Assembly: GCA_036971475.1 (NCBI GenBank)
Contig: JBAIZL010000001.1
Span: 280,155,925 to 280,219,924 of the forward strand
Origin: Prosapia bicincta
Lineage: Eukaryota > Arthropoda > Insecta > Hemiptera > Cercopidae
Length of the DNA stretch: 64,000 bases
Reading direction: 5' to 3'
How positions within the stretch are numbered: the stretch's first letter is position 1; every line of letters starts with the position of its first letter. Below are positions 1 to 8,907 of the stretch, piece by piece. The notes under the pieces were generated by a model that was not told the origin of the DNA, made no database searches, and saw only the letters and a program-made list of their open reading frames with translations. The position numbers and the translations under genes are program-made.

Positions 1-350
1 CTGTTATTGTTGGCAATTATCGCATATTTTACCTTGTTTTCAATTGCGTCTTTTTTGAATTCAGGTTGGTTCTTTAATAACCTTAGGTGCTCTATTAAAG
101 TGGAATATAATTTTAGTTTTTAAACAGATACCACAATTGTTCACAAACTTTTTATATTTGTTTAAGTTTTTTTATATTTAGCCAGTAATACTCTCTTTTT
201 ATTTGTTTATATGTTTCCTGAATCCCACGATGGTTAATTTTTCCTACATGATAATTTTCTATTATTCCTTGAGCTTCCTCTTCTTCCAGTACATCTACTA
301 TTAACCTATTTGTACATTTAAATAACCATTATTGTGAACTTTTGAAATAT
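1..350 (-). pseudogene. Integrase N-terminal zinc domain of gypsy-0 (cut by window edge)
   Basis: The minus strand reads ENYHVGKINHRGIQETYKQ and then REYYWLN, followed by NNCGICLKTK. This is the HHCC zinc-binding module of a retroelement integrase. The catalytic core would start beyond position 1. Between 350 and 840 lies the variable RNase H-integrase linker, poorly conserved and with stops. Confidence 0.6.
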
Positions 351-839
351 GAGGCTAAAAAAGTTGCAAATCTCTCGTAGAAATTATTTTCAAATTAAAG
401 GCTATTTTATACACCTGGTACTAAATATTCTTTTACAAAATTTATAATAACATGGTTAAAGTTATTTTTAGATGATTATTCTATAAATCTGGTCTTACTG
501 TTTTTAAATTTGTTTTTTATTTTAGCCTTTCTATGTTCATATTTTACGAGGGCCAATGTGACCTTTTTCCAAAGTTTACTGGTTCATCTAAAATTGTTAT
601 ACCAATTACTGTGTTTCCTTCGTAATTCGAATGCACAGTTTGATCTGTGTCTTCGGCTATTTCAGGGCACAAAAGCATATTTTCATTTCTATCGATATTG
701 GCAATCATCTATTGTGAGTCTTCGTTGAGCTCTGGAAAGTATAAGTTTACAGATTCCTTAGTAGTTTGGTAAATATCTTCATTAATTATATATGCTGATT
801 TTTCTTGACTGTTGCCATTATCTTTAACACTTAGGTGTA

Positions 840-1300
840 TTCTCTAAAGTGCGTCGGCATTCTGATTTAATTTTCTCTTTTAGTACACTATTTTGTAATC
901 ATAATTTTCAAACTTCAGTCTACAACGAAGTTTTGAATTTGGTTTCTTAATAGAAAACTACCATTGTAAAGGTTTGTGGTCAAAAAAGATTTTACATTTT
1001 CTTCCGTATAGATTAGATCTGAAATATTTTGTTGCCCAAACTATAGCGGGTAGCTCCTTTTCAATTGCTGAATAGTTAAGTTCACTATCATTTAACGTTT
1101 AGGTGGCATAAGCTATAGGTAAATCTCCACCCTTTTGTGTTTGGCTAAGTAACGCTCCAATTGCAAAGTTACTAGCATCAGTAGTAAAATTAAATACTTC
1201 TACAAAATCTGGGTGTTGCAGCAAAGGTTCTTTTGATAATATTTCAAAGCAACTTACGTAATTTTGGTCATCATTGTTAATTTTGTGATCTTTTTTTAAA
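840..1300 (-). pseudogene. RNase H remnant of gypsy-0
   Basis: Minus-strand translation from about 1080 gives [20 protein letters not shown] and then [17 protein letters not shown], typical of a Ty3 RNase H. It is followed by KPNSKLRCRLKFE and NQNADAL, the domain's C-terminal boundary. The frame is broken at least once near 905-955. Confidence 0.65.
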
Positions 1301-1351
1301 CATTTGGTAACCGGTTTAGTTATACCAGCAAAACTTCTTTATAAACTCCCT

Positions 1352-2010
1352 TTAATAATCTAACAGACCGAAAACTCTTTTAATTTCTTTAGTTGCCTTT
1401 GGAATATTATAGTTTTTTATTACTTCTACTTGTTTTGGATTGGCTTGGACTTCTTCTGCCGTTACTAAATGACTTAAATATGTTACATCTTTTCTAAAAA
1501 ATTCTGTTTTGTCAAGGCATACTTTAAAGTTGGCTTTGCGTAATCTGTCAAACATTTTCCTAAGTTTTTCCATATGATAGTTTAATAATTTGAACAAATA
1601 ATGCCGTCTAAATAAACTAGGCACGTTTCATTTCGAATTCCTCTCATAATATTATTCATAATTCTTTGAAACGTAGAGGGGCAATTTTTTAGGCCAAAGG
1701 GCATTCGTTAAAATTCCTAATGAACCGTTTTCGTTAGAAATGCTGTTTTTTCTACGCTACTTGGGTCCATCTCTACTTGAAGAACAACCGTACTAAAATG
1801 TCGGTTATGTTTGGCAAGGGAAATTTATCATCAATTGTTTTTTAAGCCTCTAAGATCTATCACTAATCCATATTTCCTTTTCCCAGAAGCGTCCTGTTTT
1901 CTTTGTACAATCCAGACCGGAAAGTTCCATGGAGAAAGAGAAGGCAGAATGATTCCCTGCTAGAGCATGTCTTCGGTTTGTTTGTTAATTTCAAGTTTGT
2001 AAATTTCTGG
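1352..2010 (-). pseudogene. Reverse transcriptase remnant of gypsy-0
   Basis: At about 1925-1845 the minus strand reads [20 protein letters not shown] and then YGLVIDLR, the RT fingers region. At 1624-1352 an open stretch holds the RT thumb and connection (FKVCLDKTEFFRKDVTYLSH; ending KEIKRVFGLLDY). Frameshifts and stops separate the two, and the catalytic YxDD segment is not readable. Non-functional. Confidence 0.7.
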
Positions 2011-2232
2011 ATATCTATAATATCTACGGTAATTTCGTCTGTAGTCCTAATTACATGCTTTATTTGATTGGTGAAAGTTAAGTCATTTCCATCAATATGA
2101 AATTTATCTGTGTATGCCTTTATTAAAATTGTTGTAACAAATTTTCCTCTAAATTCAGGTGTTCTACCCTAATTTTTTATATGTATAACTTTTTTCCTTT
2201 TGATTTTTTATAACTTAACCTAATAATATAAC

Positions 2233-2502
2233 CTATGTGCTTGTTTGAATCGCATTTCGATTAAGCCATTGTAATCGTTTTAAATATTTTAATATTATGG
2301 CTGTATTTATTGTTATTTTTATATTTTCTTCTGTGTGTTTTATAATAGGGCAATAGGGTTCACTCTTATGCACTGCAACTATGCATTGTGGATTTTCTAA
2401 CCCATTTAAGTGTTTGTATGATAGGAGTCCTTCTACATTATTAATATTTTGTACTTTAGCCTTAACTATTTGGCTATTGCGGGCTTGTACAACATAACTC
2501 AA
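2233..2502 (-). pseudogene. Protease-RT linker segment of gypsy-0 pol
   Basis: An 89-codon open stretch begins SYVVQARNSQIVKAKVQN and continues with NNVEGLLSYKHLNGLENPQC. This conserved stretch lies between protease and reverse transcriptase in 412/mdg1-type elements. It is the longest intact piece of pol in this copy apart from the RT fragment. The start shown is only the first ATG of the open stretch, not a true initiation site. Confidence 0.55.
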
Positions 2503-2639
2503 CTGTTCTTTTTTTACTGAAGTGCTATCTGTTTTATCACACTTTCCTTTTTCTGTATTAAAACACTGAATAGGGATTTCATTACCACTAAGTAGTAGTT
2601 AATGGTTTACTATACGGACACAATTATAGGCCAAAACTC

Positions 2640-2900
2640 TAATGAAAATCAAACAAGTAAAATTTATATGCCTTTTTATAAATCAGGCAGCAAAAATCTT
2701 CCTGTGAAGTGCCATGTGCAGTGATTAATTCAAACGGCTCTTTTCTTACACATATTTTAACATTTTCCAAGCAAGGGATTTTCGTTTAAACGATCGAGTA
2801 CTACCCGCATCAATTATATTTTTAATTTTGTATTTGCGTCGTATATGAAAGGTAATTCACTATTTTCACTCCGTAAATTCATTATGGAAAGTTGGTTCCC
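2640..2900 (-). pseudogene. Aspartic protease remnant of gypsy-0
   Basis: The minus strand around 2830-2740 reads KIKNIIDAGSTRSF, which aligns with the active-site region of Ty3/gypsy retropepsins. The catalytic DTG triplet is DAG in this copy. A stop follows a few tens of codons later. It sits between the gag tail and the pol linker, as expected. Confidence 0.55.
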
Positions 2901-3079
2901 AGGCTCGTAAAACCTAAAAAATTATTTTGATCTGTTTGAATGTTCTCATTTTCTTCACAGTCTTCAGGTACGTTTTGGTGCTCAGAGAAATATTCGTCAT
3001 TTTCGGAATTTTCGTCAGAAGCGAATGTCTCTTGATCGTTAATTTGGTACATTGAATATTCCCCGTCATTTAATAAAGT

Positions 3080-4250
3080 TTACTAATTTGGCTAGAAGCT
3101 TGTCTGTCTGTCATGTGGATATGATCATAAGGATAAATCCTGTTCTGAGGGTAATGAGGTTTACTAATATTCATTAATTGTCCATTTTGAGGCTGGCCAT
3201 GGTTAGTAAAACGTGGTTTATAGAAATGATTAGCCTGTTGGTAAGTTAGTTTAGGTATTTGGTGATAATTAGTCTCGGGATTAATTGGTTTCCTACAGCA
3301 TTACTTTGACCTTTCTGAAAAACTTTTTGTTGTTTTGTTCGGTTGTGTATACAAGTTAGGTGAACAAATTATGTGAACTTTACTAAATAAAGTGCGTGCT
3401 AGGATAATTCGCAGCTTTTCTATTGTGCAGGTGGTGAGTACAGTTTTAAGTTACTGTATAAGTCCCCTCTGTATCGAACAGACAAAATCCACTCCGATTG
3501 AATGTATACCAATTGTATTTCTTTTTAGGTAAGCTAAACTATTGTAATCATTTCAAAATTAAATGTTTCGTAATTAAAGAAAGGTTTGTAAAATTAAAAT
3601 CATTTTTAAAAACCTTTCCAGCTTAATAAAACACGTAACTAACATTTTATTATTTTTAAACCGAAATTCGTTAGTTAGCATATTTAAAGCTTCTGCGAGT
3701 TTTGTGGGATTTTTTGTTCTCACTAAAGACCCTAGTGGTCTTGAGACCTCTTAACAAAACTCTTAATGCTGACTTTTAAATGTAATCACACATTGTATCA
3801 ACAGGATTAATTGGTTCTTCATTAATAAAATAGGCTATTTGCATATGTATTAATTTTTTTTAATTCTTCATGAAACTTAAAAGGAGTTTCACCTAGTTCT
3901 TGTTTTAGCTCGGCCATTTCAAGATTTAATGTAAAATAATCTCTTATATCTAGGAAACTAGTTGAAAAAGAAATTTCCGAACATCTAACCAGTTATAACT
4001 GTTAGAACTTACATCTAAATCTAAAGCTTGTCCTTAAAGTTTTGTTAAAATTGAGGACATCAAATATTCATTTTTAAAGTCATCAGGATTATTAGCAACA
4101 AAGAATTTAGTTACTATTTTGTCACAAATTGTGACAAAACCAGCACTAAAGTAATAAGGTATTAAAGACTATCTAGAAAATTCAAGGAACATATATAAGA
4201 AATCTTTCTTTAAAGGAGTTGCTATTTTTCTTTTATATTTAGTTAGTAAT
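3080..4250 (-). pseudogene. gag remnant of gypsy-0
   Basis: Minus-strand translation in shifting frames gives a Ty3-type gag core. Around 4140-4040 it reads CDKIVTKFFVANNPDDF and then LMSSILTKL; around 3960-3860 it reads EMAELKQELGETPFKFHEEL. Downstream (3330-3080) lies an Asn/Gln/Pro-rich tail (QPQNGQLMNISKPHYP) in place of a clear zinc knuckle. Several in-frame stops and at least two frameshifts separate these pieces. A functional gag would form the virus-like particle; this one cannot. Confidence 0.6.
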
Positions 4251-4716
4251 CTATAAAAACTGTATTTAATTATTATGTTTTAATTATTATTATTCATAAT
4301 TTATATAATTCAACTATATTGTGTGATTTAAAATAATCACGAAATTTTAATAATCTATTCTTTGAGATAGAATAAATATTATGATATGATTTAATTTTCT
4401 TTCTTAATATTACTATTTACTCACATAATGCAAAATTTTATGCTCATTGTGTGTAATGCGAATTCCAAGTAATTTTAATTGCCCTTGTAAACCCCACGGA
4501 ACTATATTCACTTATTCGTTTCGTTCGCGCAGTATAAAATGTTCACTTAGTTTTTTTGTTCGTACACGTCTTCAACAGTTTAAATAGAAAAGGTTATTTT
4601 CATTAACTTTCCGAAGTGTCCTACTGACTCCACCAGTTACATCATTTCTTACGGAAGATTTTTTTAAACTAAATTTATTTCTGACTGAAAAAGTACAACT
4701 TTAGTAACATAACTAG
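4251..4716. other. AT-rich gap between gypsy-0 and gypsy-1, no gene seen
   Basis: No open frame or recognisable domain. By position it should contain the leader and part of the 5' LTR of gypsy-0, but I found no convincing primer-binding site or LTR terminus. The last four bases (4713-4716, CTAG) are the target duplication of gypsy-1. Confidence 0.4.
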
Positions 4717-5359
4717 TGTAATGCTGTACCAGGAAAGCAGACAGTTAGTTCAAAATAGAAAATGATAAGCTGTTTCTGTGGTATCTCAACATCCACGAGG
4801 AATCCCTGAACTTAACCACCAGGGTCATCTTAATCTTTTTTAGTTACTTTGGGAAATTTCCAAAACCTCTATCACGTGCACAAGTGGTGACTGGGAACTC
4901 CTCAGTTTATGAAATCGTAATATTACCTTGAATGCTATCTAGACCAATGAGAGAGATTCTTTTAGACCATGTGGACTAACTGGAAGCATACCTGGGAGTG
5001 GCTAGCATCCGAGGAAGGGGGCACTATAAAACCCTCTACCCAGACAATCTGATGAAGCTAGTCAGATGATTCTTGTGAAGATTCTTGTGCTCTTTTTTGT
5101 GCTCTTGCTATGTTAGTAGCACAGTCGTATTGTTAGTATCTCAGTTAGATTGTAGTTGATGTTAGAGTCAATTTTAATTCATTGTTAAAGTACTTAGTTG
5201 TTTTGTTTGTGCGAAATGGGCTTCAAGAACTGTAAGTTGAACATTAAATTATATCTGTGAATTCTAAACAAACTGTGTCTAGATTTATTAACACCTGTCT
5301 CTTCTCTTGTCAATGAGTCAAGAAAATTAAAATCCTAAGGCCGCTTCGGTGGTGTTACA
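4717..5359 (+). repeat. 5' LTR of gypsy-1
   Basis: 643 bp, begins TGTAATGCTG and ends GGTGTTACA. It matches 12851-13493 base for base in length, with about 14 substitutions. It contains a TATAAA at 5025-5030, which would place the transcription start about 30 bases downstream, near 5055. ATTAAA at 5243-5248 is a possible polyadenylation signal for transcripts ending in this repeat. Confidence 0.95.
5025..5030 (+). promoter_or_regulatory. TATA box in the 5' LTR of gypsy-1
   Basis: TATAAA preceded by a G/C-rich stretch (gaggaagggggcac) and followed by accctctacc. The same element occurs at the matching position of the 3' LTR (about 13159). Its function as the LTR promoter is inferred from position. 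Confidence 0.55.
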
Positions 5360-5364
5360 AATTT

Positions 5365-5472
5365 TGGTGCAAAAATTGCCTGTTGCAAAAATACAGGTGG
5401 ATTGCTTGTTGCAAAAACACAGGTGGGAATACCTGTTGCAAAAATACAGGTGGATTGCCTGTAACACAGGTA
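5365..5472 (+). repeat. Gypsy-1 leader: possible primer-binding site and 26-bp tandem repeats
   Basis: Five bases after the LTR, TGGTGCA (5365-5371) could pair with a tRNA 3' end, but I cannot assign the tRNA. From 5375 a 26-27 bp unit (consensus attgcctgttgcaaaaatac plus aggtgg) repeats three times, with a partial fourth ending ACAGGTAC at 5472. Each unit contains AG|GT, resembling a 5' splice site. The last (CAG|GTACAT, GT at 5470-5471) is the best donor candidate for a spliced env message. Confidence 0.5.
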
Positions 5473-5693
5473 CATATCCCTGATTTATTTTTCTATTTCT
5501 TGACAAGTTGATTAGTGATGAGAAGGTGTATTACGTAATATGAAATGGTCTATGCTTTTGATTTGAAACTCTTTGCTGGTTTCTTTTGATGAATCTCAAT
5601 AATCAAATATTAATTAAATTTATATGTTACATGTAATTTAGACTATTTAGTGTTAACTAATGACATGTGTAATATTTTTGTGTTACTATTGTT

Positions 5694-5996
5694 ATGGGAA
5701 ATAGAATAGGGAAAAAGCGTAAGAGTGATACCTATGAGTATATGGATAGTCGTAGGAATTTTGGTAGCCCTTTAGGCCAAATAGTAAATAGAACACCGAT
5801 AGCCCCAGATTTATTTATGAAAATTGGTACTAGGGTGGGAAACATTACTGCTTATTATAAACGCATTAGTCCAGCTCCTAGTCCTAAACCTGTAACAATT
5901 CCGGTTAGGCCCGTTCAGTTTGCTAAGTTGTCAGCTATCCCTGAAAGTTCTAATTCTAATCCCGAAGACCACACCTATGATATTCCTAAAACTTAA
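5694..5996 (+). CDS. Small ORF A of gypsy-1, unknown protein with N-terminal MGN and basic cluster
   Basis: 100 codons from an ATG in the leader. The product begins MGNRIGKKRK: a Gly at position 2 followed by a basic run, which can act as an N-myristoylation plus basic membrane-binding signal, although position 6 is Gly rather than the favoured Ser/Thr. The middle is Pro-rich (SPAPSPKPVTIPVRP, about residues 60-74), and the tail is acidic. I do not recognise a family. Its TAA overlaps the ATG of the next ORF as TAATG, an arrangement that allows termination-reinitiation. It is intact in a copy whose pol is badly broken. Placement between the 5' LTR and gag is unusual for this class. Confidence 0.5.
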   Translation: MGNRIGKKRKSDTYEYMDSRRNFGSPLGQIVNRTPIAPDLFMKIGTRVGNITAYYKRISPAPSPKPVTIPVRPVQFAKLSAIPESSNSNPEDHTYDIPKT

Positions 5997-6187
5997 TGAC
6001 TTCTCGACCTATATATTATCTTCCTGTTTCTGACCCTGATATTTTATTAGAAGGTTGTTCTACCTTGCTCAGAAACTTGATTCAAAGAATAATTGAAAGA
6101 CACATAAATGGTTACTCTACGTATACTGATGAAGAGAATGTTATCAGAGTCAAATTGGGTAAACTAGAGATAGAATATTTTAATTAG
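5996..6187 (+). CDS. Small ORF B of gypsy-1, unknown 63-residue protein
   Basis: Starts at the ATG that overlaps the stop of ORF A (TAATG). The product opens MTSRPIYYLPVSDPD and has a central amphipathic stretch (STLLRNLIQRIIERH). No recognised domain, no membrane segment. A real gene is supported by the stop/start overlap with ORF A and by serial arrangement with ORF C. Short length makes chance openness possible. Confidence 0.4.
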   Translation: MTSRPIYYLPVSDPDILLEGCSTLLRNLIQRIIERHINGYSTYTDEENVIRVKLGKLEIEYFN

Positions 6188-6244
6188 TTTGAAGACAAAT
6201 ATTATTAATAAAAAAGAGAGATAGGAAAGTATTATCAATTCTAC

Positions 6245-6415
6245 ATGTTTATAACACTGATAGCCTATGTCATTCTTGGATTTGTGGTTTGCCTGATAAC
6301 CGAGGTAATTCTTATCTTCATATACCAAGATAACCAGTCTTGTAACTTTTCCTTGTTTTGGTGTTTTGCTAATATACTTGGTAACGCACACACTATCGCC
6401 CAACCAAGTAATTAA
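6245..6415 (+). CDS. Small ORF C of gypsy-1, 56-residue putative membrane peptide
   Basis: ATG at 6245-6247, TAA at 6413-6415, 37 bases before the gag start. Residues 2-27 (FITLIAYVILGFVVCLITEV and on) form one strongly hydrophobic segment broken only by a Thr-Glu pair. A short polar, Cys-containing tail follows. This looks like a small single-pass membrane protein. With ORFs A and B it makes a three-gene cassette upstream of gag. An opposite-strand open frame over the same bases (6164-6403) is probably its shadow. Confidence 0.4.
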   Translation: MFITLIAYVILGFVVCLITEVILIFIYQDNQSCNFSLFWCFANILGNAHTIAQPSN

Positions 6416-6451
6416 AATAATATTATCTCAAATTTAAAATAAACTTTTAAA

Positions 6452-7411
6452 ATGGCAACGGCACAAGAAGTGCAGGAACTTAGACAGGCTCTTGTGAAAA
6501 CACAAGAACAATTAAAAATTCAAGCCGAACAGTTAAAATTAGTTGTAAACCCTACTAGGATTAAAGACCTAACTACCGCAAATTTAATAGACGCATTGCG
6601 AGGTGATGGACCGATACCAGTTAGTGAATGTTTTGATAACATCGAGCTAGCAGCCCAGGTAGGAAATTGGAATGAATTGGATAAAGTATCTATATTAAAA
6701 CTGAAATTAAAGGGATCAGCTGCCTTGTTTCTAAACAGTAACCCCGAGCTACAACATGTAACCTTTAAAACACTCAAAGATGCTTTTATTGAACGGTTTA
6801 GAGTGAAGCAATTGGATCAATTCCATTATGTTGCGCTTCAAAATGCTATCCAATTCAAAGACGAATCGCCTGAAGCTTTCGCAGACCGCTGTAAACGTCT
6901 TTGTGCTAAAACTATTAGGCAAGTAGACAATCCAGAACTGCAGAAAATAATTCGCGAAGAAGCGGATCGTAGAATGTTAGCTGCTTATACCAATGGTTTA
7001 CTCGGTAATGTAGGTCAGCAAGTGAGATACCGCATGCCTACAACCATGGCCGTGGCAATTCAATTAGCTGTCACAGTAGCGGCAGTTGAGGCTAGAAAAC
7101 CATTAAATGGTTATGAAAAGAGTCCACATAAGAACGTATTTCTCACGCAAGTGACATGTTATAAGTGTAACCGAATTGGGTACATATCGCGAAATTGTAG
7201 AGTTCAGGTACAAAAGAAGAATAGTTTCAAGGAACCTAATTATTCAGGAAAGAAGACCTACGATGGTAAAAGGATTGAATGTTACAACTGTCATAAGTTT
7301 GGACACATAGCTAAAGATTGTCGTAGCCGAAAGAACCACCCAAACGCGCAAGGTTTGGCGGAAACAGCACCGACCTGTCGAACCGGGAGTAAAGACACAT
7401 GTAGTAACTAG
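6452..7411 (+). CDS. gag: Gag polyprotein of gypsy-1
   Basis: 319 codons, intact. The N-terminus is a coiled-coil-like stretch (MATAQEVQELRQALVKTQEQ onward), followed by the Ty3 capsid core at about residues 45-210 (KGSAALFLNSNPELQHVTFK, then FIERFRVKQLDQFHY). Two nucleocapsid zinc knuckles lie near the C-terminus. The second, CYNCHKFGHIAKDC, is canonical CX2CX4HX4C. The first, CYKCNRIGYISRNC, has Tyr where the His ligand should be. Gag packages the RNA and forms the particle. It ends at TAG 7409-7411; protease follows in the +1 frame, which is open through the end of gag, so a frameshift product is likely. Confidence 0.88.
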   Translation: MATAQEVQELRQALVKTQEQLKIQAEQLKLVVNPTRIKDLTTANLIDALRGDGPIPVSECFDNIELAAQVGNWNELDKVSILKLKLKGSAALFLNSNPELQHVTFKTLKDAFIERFRVKQLDQFHYVALQNAIQFKDESPEAFADRCKRLCAKTIRQVDNPELQKIIREEADRRMLAAYTNGLLGNVGQQVRYRMPTTMAVAIQLAVTVAAVEARKPLNGYEKSPHKNVFLTQVTCYKCNRIGYISRNCRVQVQKKNSFKEPNYSGKKTYDGKRIECYNCHKFGHIAKDCRSRKNHPNAQGLAETAPTCRTGSKDTCSN

Positions 7412-7484
7412 TTTAGTCCATAATAACGTAGATGGTCACATTATTATAGATGTTATTATAGGAAGAAAACCTTGTAAATTCTTA

Positions 7485-7874
7485 GTGGATACAGGTGCAA
7501 CCATATCGATCATAAAGAAAGGCATAAGTCGTAGTAAAATTTATCCGAATAATGTTATAGCCAAAAGTGTAACTGGAAACGAGTTAAGAGTATACGGCAA
7601 ACAAAGGGTTTTAGTAAATTTAGAAGGAAAGTGTGATTTTTCCCATGAGTTTTTAGTAGCATCAATAGATATGTTATATGACGGTATACTGGGAATGGAT
7701 CTTTTAAGACGCACAGGAGCTAAATTGGATTTAGCTACAGGTAAACTGTTCTTAGATAACAGTGTTTATCTTGTTAAAGGAGAAAAAGATGGAATTACGT
7801 GCAAGGCTAGTGTGAAATCGAAATCGCCAATAAGGAATTTTGAGCCTGATCAACTCTTCCAAACCAAGCGATAA
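7485..7874 (+). CDS. pro: Aspartic protease (N-terminal Pol domain) of gypsy-1
   Basis: The open frame reads through from upstream; the given start is the codon just before the catalytic site, not an initiator. VDTGATISIIKKG is the retropepsin active site. YDGILGMDLL near residue 65 is the conserved ILGxD motif of this family. It would act as a homodimer to cleave Gag and Gag-Pol. Frame 7332-7484 is also open and reads into it from the gag overlap. The frame closes at TAA 7872-7874 just before the RT deletion junction. Confidence 0.8.
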   Translation: MDTGATISIIKKGISRSKIYPNNVIAKSVTGNELRVYGKQRVLVNLEGKCDFSHEFLVASIDMLYDGILGMDLLRRTGAKLDLATGKLFLDNSVYLVKGEKDGITCKASVKSKSPIRNFEPDQLFQTKR

Positions 7875-7936
7875 TGATTCCGTGATCTTGCCAAACACTC
7901 CAGCATCATTTCGTGTTATGACCACAAAGGTGCAAT

Positions 7937-8907
7937 CTATGTAATGCGCCAGCGACATTTCAGAGACTTATGGATAATATTTTAATGGGAGTTAAAGGAG
8001 AAGAAGCTTTAGTTTATCTTGACGATATTATAATATATAGCAAAACAATTGAACAACATGTCGAGAGATTAGATAAAGTCTTATCAAAACTGGAAACCGC
8101 AAATCTCTATGCACAACTGTCCAAGTGCGTATTCGCCGTTAATAAAGTGGAATATTTAAGACACATTGTTACTGACAAAGGAATTTTGCCAGATCCTAAG
8201 AAAATTCAAGCAGTGAAGAATTATCCAAAACCACTTAAAGTAAAAGATATAAGATCGTTTTTAGGTTTAGTTGGGTATTACAGATGTTTTATCAAAAATT
8301 TCGCCGAAATAGCTAAGCCATTAACAGAACTCACAAAAAAGGATATTGCATTTGTATGGGAGAAAAAACAAGAGGATGCTTTTTACACCTTAACAAATTC
8401 CTTGTGTAATGAACCAATTTTAATGTTCCCAGACTTTTCGAAGCCATTCATTCTTAGTACGGACGCGTCATCTGTTGCCATTGGAGCAATATTGTCGCAA
8501 ATTCACAATGGACAAGAGCACCCTGTTGCTTACGCAAGCAGGCAACTGAATAAAGCAGAAAGAAATTATGGAGCAACAGAACGTGAACTCCTTAGTCTTG
8601 TTTGGTCAACCAAATATTTTCGATGTTACTTATACGGACGAAGGTTTACAGTCATAACAGATCATGCAGCACTCAAATGGATGTTAAGCCAAAAGACCCT
8701 TCTTCTAGACTGACACGATGGGCACTTCGATTGTCCGAATTTGACTATGACGTAATTCACAAGCCAGGGAAACGACACACTAATGCAGATGCATTAAGCA
8801 GACACGTCAACGCAATTGTAACACCTTATTTTTCCAGACAAGAAATATTTTTTGAGCAAAAAAAGGATGAATTCTGTCAAAACAAAATTAAAAACTCCAC
8901 TAAATGA
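7937..8907 (+). pseudogene. pol: RT (palm to thumb) and RNase H of gypsy-1, N-terminal part deleted, frameshifted
   Basis: RT homology begins abruptly at about 7937 with LCNAPATFQRLMDN. Everything N-terminal to it, including the first catalytic Asp and the fingers, is missing, so the region between protease and RT is a deletion junction. VYLDDIIIYS (8008 on) is the catalytic YxDD. FLGLVGYYRCFIKNF marks the connection. RNase H motifs follow: [29 protein letters not shown] and [12 protein letters not shown] frameshift near 8700 moves the C-terminal RNase H ([27 protein letters not shown]) into another frame, which ends at a TGA at 8905. Confidence 0.85.

Larger units (their letters stand above)
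1..4250 (-). mobile_element. Gypsy-0: degraded Ty3/gypsy (412/mdg1-like) remnant, truncated by the window edge
   Basis: Read on the minus strand, gag, protease, reverse transcriptase, RNase H and the integrase zinc domain follow in the usual Ty3/gypsy order from about 4250 down to 1. Every module is broken by stops and frameshifts, so the copy is dead. The integrase core and 3' LTR would lie beyond position 1. The wording of the gag (PDDFKNEYLMSSILTKL) and of the post-protease segment resembles the 412/mdg1 lineage. I could not define its 5' LTR. The remaining flank is split by gypsy-1, which inserted at 4717, so gypsy-0 is the older element. Confidence 0.8.

Noticed and set aside
510..728. 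72-codon plus-strand ORF
   Set aside because: It is the reverse of the RNase H-integrase linker of gypsy-0 on the minus strand.
5067..5110. Hammerhead-like CTGATGA in the gypsy-1 LTR
   Set aside because: CTGATGA is present, but there is no GAAA at a suitable place and no stem II between them.
6164..6403. 79-codon minus-strand ORF
   Set aside because: It overlaps small ORF C on the opposite strand, which fits the element's direction of transcription and has a cleaner membrane segment.
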